A stretch of 64,000 nucleotides of DNA, taken from contig JADFZZ010000012.1 of NCBI GenBank assembly GCA_015232315.1, positions 47,335 through 111,334 of the forward strand, given 5' to 3'. Both the position numbers and the translations under genes were made by a program. The stretch is from SAR324 cluster bacterium. Lineage in GTDB: Bacteria > SAR324 > NAC60-12. Positions 53,522-59,881 of the stretch are shown here, one piece after another (within the stretch, counting starts at the first letter, position 1; each line of letters begins with the position of its first letter). Below the pieces are notes generated by a model, which was not told the origin of the DNA, ran no database searches, and saw nothing but the letters and a program-made list of their open reading frames with translations.

Positions 53522-53666
53522 GGACTTTGAACATTTTCTCATAAGCCACTGAGATTATTGATCTCACGGTGTGTCGTTTCGACCGAAGGGAGAAATCTTA
53601 ACTCTTTGATATTACGAAAGATCTCTCACCTTCGTTCGAGATGACACCTCGAAATGTTCAAAGTCC
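53522..53666. repeat. MITE-like element E with 15-bp terminal inverted repeats
   Basis: GGACTTTGAACATTT (53522-53536) and AAATGTTCAAAGTCC (53652-53666) are perfect terminal inverted repeats. Within lies a second, imperfect inverted pair beginning GTGTCGTTTCGACCGAAG (53571) and ending CTTCGTTCGAGATGACAC (53647). The inner arm CTCGAACGAA-TGTGAGAGATCT also appears at 62709-62730. It lies between the repeat block and the CheY gene. Confidence 0.65.
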
Positions 53667-53726
53667 AGTATTTTGATGTCCCTTAAAGATTTATGGTCGG
53701 GTACTTATGATGTTCACCCAACGGGG

Positions 53727-54092
53727 TTATCCTATCAGTTTCTTAACGATCGGCAGTGTTCCCGGGCCATTGAACGGCTTGACCAGCCAGCCCTTGACAC
53801 CGGAACGTTTGGCACGTTCTTTCATGGCAGGTTGACTTTCAGTCGTGAGCATCAGGATATTGACCGTGTCGTTGTGCAGTTCACCGCGGATTTTTTCCAC
53901 CATGGTCAAACCATCCATGTCAGGCATATTGACATCCACAATGAGCAACTTCAGCGAATGGTCGGCCTTGACTTTATTCAGACCATCGCTTCCGTCTTCC
54001 GCCGTGTTCACGGTGTAACCATTGTCTTTCAGAAAGGTACTGACCTGATTCCGGATGCCTGAAGAATCATCCACAACAAGTATTTGCGCCAT
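53727..54092 (-). CDS. CheY-like single-domain response regulator
   Basis: A 121-residue receiver: ILVVDDSSGIR, phosphoacceptor in LLIVDVNMPDMDG, Thr in MLTTESQP and Lys in WLVKPF. AGGAG precedes the ATG. It follows the CheX-type gene by 35 bases, a likely phosphatase/substrate pair. It is paralogous to the CheY at 50482; both precede or follow kinase genes, which suggests a tandem duplication of a CheY-kinase unit. Confidence 0.92.
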   Translation of the reverse strand: MAQILVVDDSSGIRNQVSTFLKDNGYTVNTAEDGSDGLNKVKADHSLKLLIVDVNMPDMDGLTMVEKIRGELHNDTVNILMLTTESQPAMKERAKRSGVKGWLVKPFNGPGTLPIVKKLIG

Positions 54093-54127
54093 AATTTACT
54101 CCTGTTTGAATTGATGAAAGGATGCTT

Positions 54128-55102
54128 TTAGAACAACTCAATGGCAGATTCACTCAGCAATTGATCCAGTTCTTCAGGCGGTTCTCTGAATTTTTCAGGT
54201 ATCCAGCCCAGATTGAACACAAGTTTCTGATATAGAATGATTTCCGGAAGTTGACCTTCAGGATCTCTGATCGAATAGGGAAAACAGACCTGAGGTTTGA
54301 TCGATCCGAAAGAAATGTATTTTCCGATGTGATTGATGACAATCGGAACTTCAGCCTGATGCGAATCCTGTGGCTTTTCTTCGGAAACCGCAAATTTGCT
54401 ACGGAATCCTCCCCAGATCATATTAGTGACTTCACTGAGCAGACTATTGACATTATATTGGGTCAGATCGTCCGTAGGTTGAATGGTTTTTCCCGCTTCA
54501 ATCAGATTGAGCAGCGGATGATAGTCTGTCTGCACCATGAGGTAGCCTCTGCACCAGGATGCTTCCAGGGAAATGATGCTGAAAATTTCTCCGTAAATGA
54601 GGCGGTCACGTACCAGATAAGCCGGTTTGACACAGGATACTTCCATTCCGGGAAAGCATGATTTCAGCGCATCATCAATCAGTTGCATGAAATGACGGAT
54701 AAAACTTCCGGGATATTCCCTGTGGAAGATGTACATCTGTATCCATTCACCCAGTTGAGACAGGTTCTGTAGCTTATAAATTCCGGTACACATCTGCCTG
54801 ATGACTTCGGGAAGCGCCTTCAGTTCCTCATCACTGCTGACTCTCAGAAAAATCGGCAATTCACGGCGAGTATTGAAAATTTCCAGTATCACCGTTTCTA
54901 TGGGGGTGCCTGACTGGTCATTTTCCATGCACAAAAAAACCGCGCTCAAATCCAGATTAAGACGCAGACTTTGCAGAATGGATGAAGGTTTGAGACCAAT
55001 CAACTGATGATCATCCAGAAAATTTTTCAGAGTATCATGGGCTTCAGGATCTGTTTCATGGATCAGAACCTTGCTGTGCAGGTTATTTTCATCTACAGCC
55101 AT
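54128..55102 (-). CDS. Pseudo-receiver plus CheX-type phosphatase
   Basis: A 324-residue protein. The C-terminal domain (about 130-320) resembles CheX/CheC: FIRHFMQLIDDALKSCFPGM at its start, and the catalytic helix S220-LLS-E224-VT-N227-MIWG, which fits the family's SxxxExxNxxxG pattern for CheY-P dephosphorylation. The N-terminal 125 residues have receiver-like strand/helix rhythm (KVLIHETDPEAHDTLKNFL ... AVFLCMENDQSG), but the phosphoacceptor and acidic pocket are lost. GGAGAG precedes the ATG. It lies between a CheA-like kinase and a CheY, so it probably resets that CheY. Confidence 0.75.
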   Translation of the reverse strand: MAVDENNLHSKVLIHETDPEAHDTLKNFLDDHQLIGLKPSSILQSLRLNLDLSAVFLCMENDQSGTPIETVILEIFNTRRELPIFLRVSSDEELKALPEVIRQMCTGIYKLQNLSQLGEWIQMYIFHREYPGSFIRHFMQLIDDALKSCFPGMEVSCVKPAYLVRDRLIYGEIFSIISLEASWCRGYLMVQTDYHPLLNLIEAGKTIQPTDDLTQYNVNSLLSEVTNMIWGGFRSKFAVSEEKPQDSHQAEVPIVINHIGKYISFGSIKPQVCFPYSIRDPEGQLPEIILYQKLVFNLGWIPEKFREPPEELDQLLSESAIELF

Positions 55103-55140
55103 ACTTGCTCTCCAGATAATGTGGTTTGTTCAGCGTAAAA

Positions 55141-57402
55141 TTATTCCTGCGTCAGGCCAATGGAAGGCATCTCAATGGCAAATGATGAAGGCAGAGACAT
55201 AACGATCTGGAACGGGTAAAATCCCTGACCATGCGCTGGCGTTGGCGGCAGTAGTTCCACCTCTACAGAACCTTTTTCCTTTTCAAAGAATTTCTTTACC
55301 GCATCCATCCCCACGCCTCGTCCGGAAATTTCGGTGACCTGTTCCGCTGTGCTCAAGCCTGAAGAAAAAATCAACTGGGCAATATCATAGTCCGACAGTT
55401 GATCGGTGTCATGGATCAACTGATTTTTCATGGCTTTTTTCCTGATTTTCCCCACATTCAGCCCACGTCCATCGTCCGTATAAACAATTCTGAGCTGCCG
55501 ATTCTCAGTTGTGAGTTTTACCAGAATATTTCCTTGCGCCGGTTTCCCTTTATTCAAACGTTCTTCAGGAAGTTCCAGACCATGATCCAGAGAATTGCGG
55601 ATAATATGTCCGAAGGCGTTGCGCATCAATCCATACACGGGGTTTTTGATATAGATATTCTGGTCTTCAATCGTGATGACTGGCTCGGGCTTACCCAGTT
55701 CAACGGCCATTTTATTGGCGGAATCAAGAACACCTGACAGAATTTCCCTGAGTGATTCTGACCCGATGGATTGCAGAAAACAGCGTGCGACCAGAATGTG
55801 ATCCTTCAACTGCTGGACATTCAGATTTTCAATTTCGGACAGATAGTTCAATGCGGACCCGACACGACCTTTTTCAACCAGCAGAAATTTGTCATCCCCA
55901 ATTCGGCCCGGGCCTTTGCGCCCCAGTTTTTTGGAATTGACCGTGTCATATTCCTCAATCAGTGTTCCGACCAGTTTCAAATCTGCCAGCAGAACGTCAG
56001 GTTGCCACTCCGCGTCAGGATTATTTCTCAGATGATTATACTTCTCTTCCGCTTCATGCACGGTATTGGTCAGATGCAGAAAACCATAAGTCCGGGCATT
56101 GCCCTTGATCGTGTGCATGTTGCGGAACAATTCACTGAGAACATCCACGTTTTTATCATGATAATTGGCTTGAATGATCTTTTCGTTGCCCTCCAGAAAT
56201 TCATAGGCGGACTTGACGAATTCACTGAATTTTTCAGCGGAAACCGCAAGAATCTGCCCGATGATTTCCAATTCCCGCTTATGCTCCCGTGCGCTTTCCT
56301 GCAACTGCCTGAGTTCCGTCACATCACGAATGGAGATCAGCAGTTTTTCGACGGTTTCTTCTTCACTACAGATCGGCGCCCAGGAAAGCTCCAGTGTTTT
56401 ATTCCGTCCATCAAACGCCTTGAATTCAATCTCATTGGCCAGATAATGATTGTTGGCCTCAAAAAAAATCACATCCTGCCCGAGGATCGACCCCAAGGAA
56501 GCGTCCAAACCACTGCGGGCATCCGATCCAATATCATGAAACACCAGATCAATGATGTTTTTACCGCTGATGTCGTTGGTTCCCAGTATATCCTCAAGGT
56601 GTTTGGAATATTCGGGGTGGATGGTAAAATCTTCCAGAACGGTGAGCACTCCTTCGGGAATATTTTCCAGAATGCTGAGAATATCGTTGGTTTTCGCGCG
56701 CAGTTGAGATGTGCGTTCCCAAACTTTCTGCTCCAGGTGCTCATTCTGCTCCTGGATGATTCTCATCATTTTGAGATTATTTTGAATGAAATAGGTGAGG
56801 ATTCCGATGAACGCCAGATTGATGAGACCGACCACCATTCCGAAATAGGTCATCTGCTCGGCTGTATGATTGGCCCGGGCGACCGTGTCCGTAAAATGCA
56901 GATAACTGTCCTGTCGGAACCGCTTGAGCCGATTCTGAAATTGAAGAAGTTCAGCGGACATTTTTTCTACATTGGCGGCCATCTCGTCAGGTTCCGTTTC
57001 GCCACTCAAAATACCTCTGGAAATTTGACTTCCCTGATCAAAATATTGATTCATTCCATGGATAAGATCCGTGATTGTTTCTGTCAGTGACGGATCGATT
57101 CCGCTGATTTCGTCAAAGATCTCGATGCTTTTGTCATAAACGGCCTGTGCTTCACCCAGCAGATCTTCTTCTGCCGCTGAAACCGCCTGGATGAACAGTT
57201 CCTGAATTTTGTTGAGTCTCACCAGATTGGCATCCACCCGCTCAAGCACAGGAAAATAGGTGCTGACCACGCTTTCCATCCGGTTTCTGTTTTCCACAGC
57301 CGTCATGAAACTGTAAATGGTGAACCCCGTAAAACCGATAATGGCGGCGGACACCATGAGAATAATCCTGAGCTGTACAGGAATTTGGGAAAATGAACGC
57401 AT
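55141..57402 (-). CDS. Membrane CheA-like kinase with HPt and HATPase, no CheW domain
   Basis: A 753-residue inner-membrane kinase. Two helices (VQLRIILMVSAAIIGFTGFT, and MVVGLINLAFIGILTYFI near residue 215) bracket a helical periplasmic sensor domain; a coiled coil, a PAS-like domain (about 250-370), an HPt domain with FRNMHTIKGNARTYGF, and a CheA-type ATPase with HIIRNSLDHGLELPEER and SGRGVGMDAVKKFF follow. The CheW-binding regulatory domain of CheA is absent. The sensor domain is clearly related to that of the hybrid kinase at 59882. I use ATG 57402, with AGGGGAG upstream. It leads the CheX and CheY genes by 38 and 35 bases. Confidence 0.92.
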   Translation of the reverse strand: MRSFSQIPVQLRIILMVSAAIIGFTGFTIYSFMTAVENRNRMESVVSTYFPVLERVDANLVRLNKIQELFIQAVSAAEEDLLGEAQAVYDKSIEIFDEISGIDPSLTETITDLIHGMNQYFDQGSQISRGILSGETEPDEMAANVEKMSAELLQFQNRLKRFRQDSYLHFTDTVARANHTAEQMTYFGMVVGLINLAFIGILTYFIQNNLKMMRIIQEQNEHLEQKVWERTSQLRAKTNDILSILENIPEGVLTVLEDFTIHPEYSKHLEDILGTNDISGKNIIDLVFHDIGSDARSGLDASLGSILGQDVIFFEANNHYLANEIEFKAFDGRNKTLELSWAPICSEEETVEKLLISIRDVTELRQLQESAREHKRELEIIGQILAVSAEKFSEFVKSAYEFLEGNEKIIQANYHDKNVDVLSELFRNMHTIKGNARTYGFLHLTNTVHEAEEKYNHLRNNPDAEWQPDVLLADLKLVGTLIEEYDTVNSKKLGRKGPGRIGDDKFLLVEKGRVGSALNYLSEIENLNVQQLKDHILVARCFLQSIGSESLREILSGVLDSANKMAVELGKPEPVITIEDQNIYIKNPVYGLMRNAFGHIIRNSLDHGLELPEERLNKGKPAQGNILVKLTTENRQLRIVYTDDGRGLNVGKIRKKAMKNQLIHDTDQLSDYDIAQLIFSSGLSTAEQVTEISGRGVGMDAVKKFFEKEKGSVEVELLPPTPAHGQGFYPFQIVMSLPSSFAIEMPSIGLTQE

Positions 57403-57499
57403 TGGAACTCCCCTGAAAATGGAAGTCATTGGTCTTTGCGACAGACGGGAAGGGGGAATGTTCCGCACAAAAACCAATGAGCATCCAATGTTTAAATCA

Positions 57500-57557
57500 A
57501 ATCATTGACTCCAGCCGGCTGAAAAGGAGGGGGAAGACCGACCGGAGCCAATGAATT
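57500..57557. repeat. Imperfect inverted repeat upstream of the CheA-like gene
   Basis: AATCATTGACTCCAGCCGG (from 57500) and CCGGAGCCAATGAATT (to 57557) form a long imperfect hairpin around a GGAGGGGGAAGA core. On the minus strand it lies between the porin stop and the kinase start, so it may act as an attenuator, terminator or regulator site. No T-run follows. Confidence 0.4.
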
Positions 57558-57641
57558 TGTAACGCACTGTCATGTCTGTTATGGAATATTTGATTTATAA
57601 CAAACAGGGATATTTTATTTTTTGTTCAATCAACTGATTGC

Positions 57642-58820
57642 TCAAAACACGACATCCACGCCCAGTCCATACATATTCACGGCGCCATCAACCGCACCAA
57701 GGAAATGACCTCTGTTCGCGAACCCGGTTGCCTCTGCTGTTTCATCCGGAACTTCGACAGATCGATATTCGAGTTTGAGGGAAACCCCCTGATCCAGTTC
57801 ATGACGAACGCCAAGGATTTTGGTGTTCTGGTGTTTGATCAGGAACGTTTTGTTTTTATCCACAGCATTGATATAAATGTCATAATTCTGTTGGGTGGAA
57901 TACGTGAGATGTGCCTGCCATTCAGGAGAGATGTAATATCCCGCGGTCGCGTAAACCCCAACCACATTCACATAATAATTTTGGAGGTTTGTTTCATCAA
58001 CGGTGAACTGGGTGCGTTCCATAATAAACATAAAATTCTGATCATCATAACGTAACCCTTCACTGTTAAAATTTACCGCAGCGTCTTTGAGATAATGCAG
58101 ATCAGATCCATCAGGGTTGGCATTCACATAGACCTCATCCCATAGAACATGTGATATTCCCAATCTGGCCGTCAGTGAGTCAGAACTCAATTGAAACTGA
58201 AAATACTCACTTTGCTTCATATTTCCCCAGTCAATAGAGGTACTTATTCCATTGGATGGATTTTGTTCATGCCAGGATTCGCCAGTGCCTACCCCTGCCT
58301 GTATTTGAAACGTATAATCTTTGATCTGCATGGTGTAGAGCAAGTCCAGGGCTTCAATACTGCTGATGGGAACTGTCATATATGCTTCGTCCGGTGGCAT
58401 CAGCCATGGATAGGTATAACCAACCAGCATGGTATCGGAATACAGGAAGTTAGGCATACGCAATCTTCCCAGTTTGATCTGAAAATTATCTGTCACCTGC
58501 CGTCTGACATACAACCAGTCCACGTGAGGTTGATAGCGATCCTGATAATCATGTTCTCCCTGTCCCGTCACCTGAATGGTAAAATCAGTCTGTGGAGACA
58601 TTTCTACATTCAATTGCAAACCGTATCTGGAATAGCGGTCCATATTTCCCTGATCATTGATTCCGGCATTCATGGGTTCCGCACGGTAATAATCCACCTC
58701 TGAATCACTACGCACATAAGCCAATGTGGCAAATCCATTAAAACGGATGTTAGGCGTTTGAGCCAGAACGGATAAACCGCTTAAACAAAATATAATTAGC
58801 ATTAAAAATCTTTTTAGCAT
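57642..58820 (-). CDS. Outer-membrane porin-like beta-barrel protein
   Basis: A 392-residue outer-membrane protein. A signal peptide (FLMLIIFCLSGLSVLAQ) is followed by alternating amphipathic strands, with aromatic girdle residues and a terminal Phe (MYGLGVDVVF), the BAM recognition signal. VDWLYVRRQ and IKLGRLRMPNFLYS recall porins encoded beside PstS-like proteins. AAGGAG precedes the ATG at 58820; the longer frame to 58898 extends into the intergenic space. It lies 87 bases after the PstS-like gene. It probably passes small anions or organic solutes; specificity unknown. Confidence 0.85.
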   Translation of the reverse strand: MLKRFLMLIIFCLSGLSVLAQTPNIRFNGFATLAYVRSDSEVDYYRAEPMNAGINDQGNMDRYSRYGLQLNVEMSPQTDFTIQVTGQGEHDYQDRYQPHVDWLYVRRQVTDNFQIKLGRLRMPNFLYSDTMLVGYTYPWLMPPDEAYMTVPISSIEALDLLYTMQIKDYTFQIQAGVGTGESWHEQNPSNGISTSIDWGNMKQSEYFQFQLSSDSLTARLGISHVLWDEVYVNANPDGSDLHYLKDAAVNFNSEGLRYDDQNFMFIMERTQFTVDETNLQNYYVNVVGVYATAGYYISPEWQAHLTYSTQQNYDIYINAVDKNKTFLIKHQNTKILGVRHELDQGVSLKLEYRSVEVPDETAEATGFANRGHFLGAVDGAVNMYGLGVDVVF

Positions 58821-58907
58821 GGGTACTCCTTGAAATGAGAACGTTGGAGATTGAACAGAAAATTGGAAACTAATATTTTTGTGGTCAGATTTATTCATGG
58901 TTCCTCC

Positions 58908-59330
58908 CTATTCCGTAACAGTGAGTACAACCTTGACAGAATCATCGACCAGTTTGCTGTCGATGTAACCAAATCCATCCTTGTTGGATATAATCCACTT
59001 CTTGACTTCCTCATCAGATTCAACTTCCAGTGGGGGCTTGCCTTTGCCTGTAAAAATCAGTCTGGCCCAATAAGCTCGAACCTGCTTGAGATTTTTTTCA
59101 GTGACCTGCTTGTAAAACAGTTCTTTGAGTGACGCGTTGTCCAGTGCCTCAGCACTGTTGCCGTTGGCGTAGCGCTTCTGTTTTCCCAAAACAATATTTT
59201 TGACTTCATCCACAGTCAGACTGTTGACGGCATTTGCCGGATTGACGATCACCACAAAATCCGCATAGGCTATTGAAACCAGACCGACATACAGTAGCGT
59301 CATGAGTATTATCCTGATTTTTGTCTTCAT
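58908..59330 (-). CDS. PstS-like small periplasmic substrate-binding protein
   Basis: A 140-residue secreted protein with a signal peptide (ILMTLLYVGLVSIAYA). The mature sequence VVIVNPANAVNSLTVDEVKN, IVLGKQKRYANG and IISNKDGFGYID match the short PBP-like proteins annotated as phosphate ABC transporter substrate-binding. It is much shorter than PstS and lacks transporter partners. In other bacteria such genes pair with a porin and a sensor kinase, as here, so a ligand-presenting role to the neighbouring kinases is plausible but inferred. The start at 59330 has GGAGG upstream. Confidence 0.82.
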   Translation of the reverse strand: MKTKIRIILMTLLYVGLVSIAYADFVVIVNPANAVNSLTVDEVKNIVLGKQKRYANGNSAEALDNASLKELFYKQVTEKNLKQVRAYWARLIFTGKGKPPLEVESDEEVKKWIISNKDGFGYIDSKLVDDSVKVVLTVTE

Positions 59331-59490
59331 GTTCTCCTCCTGATAAAAATTTATGAAATGTGAACAACACTGAACTTGTTTGGGATATGAAGAATCAAAC
59401 TAAAAAAAGCAAAAACCTTTCTGGTCAAATTGGTTAATTTTTAAAAAAACATTGGTCAATTTGGGCGAAAACCGGAAAAGAATATACCGA

Positions 59491-59570
59491 GAACGGTAGC
59501 CACGGGTTACGTCCCGGGGAAGGCGACAAACCGTGGACTTGCATCGGGACGTAACCCGATGCTACCGTCT
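59491..59570. repeat. Dispersed repeat family D, copy 2
   Basis: AACGGTAGCCACGGGTTACG and the later GGGACGTAACCCGATGCTAC, followed by CGTC, are the two arms of an inverted repeat related to 53403-53460, here with a longer centre. The adjacent GAAAAGAATATACC (59475-59488) also occurs at 40838-40851. Confidence 0.65.
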
Positions 59571-59689
59571 CGAAATAATATGTTACGGTAACAATTCTGG
59601 TATGTTTATTTTCGGAGATCGCCCTGGTTTTTTTTAGAGGGTTTCTGGAAGTGATCACGAGGAAATGAAGATTCTTTGTATACTCACAA

Positions 59690-59803
59690 CGGTTGAAAGG
59701 TGGAACCAGACAGAATGTTATTCCGTGCTTGACACGGAATCCATGGGTACGCGACGCTCTGTGGACTCTGGATACAGGATCAAGTCCGGTATGACACAAC
59801 TCT
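59690..59803. repeat. Intergenic repeat with palindrome TTCCGTG..CACGGAA
   Basis: TTCCGTG (59721-59727) and CACGGAA (59733-59739) form a hairpin inside a block whose minus-strand reading gives GLDPVSRVHRASRTHGFRVK. That resembles the coding-like signature of short palindromic repeats dispersed in many proteobacterial genomes. It appears once in this window and I do not consider it a gene. Confidence 0.45.
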
Positions 59804-59881
59804 TTAAATTCCAGATTTCACACGTCCCAAGTATACAATCAGGAGGCGGATTCACACGGACCGGGTGTTCTGAAAGCCGAA

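Larger units (their letters stand above)
59331..59881. other. Repeat-rich intergenic region
   Basis: A gap of 550 bases between the hybrid kinase stop and the PstS-like start. It holds the family D copy and a second inverted-repeat element, listed separately. The AT-rich 59331-59470 part is where the promoter of the PstS-like gene would lie. I see no gene. Confidence 0.5.

Noticed and set aside
53309..53542. A 77-codon minus-strand ORF in the repeat block
   Set aside because: It runs through families B and D, whose other copies do not preserve the frame.
53221..53726. Insertion sequence with transposase at the operon break
   Set aside because: No transposase-like reading frame exists; only short inverted-repeat elements are present.
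55771..57090. A 439-codon plus-strand ORF antisense to the CheA-like kinase
   Set aside because: It lies wholly inside a gene with strong domain evidence on the other strand and encodes no recognisable motif; long antisense frames arise from codon bias.
59434..59799. A 121-codon minus-strand ORF in the gap after the PstS-like gene
   Set aside because: Composed of palindromic repeat sequence, with the GLDPVS-type signature of intergenic repeats.
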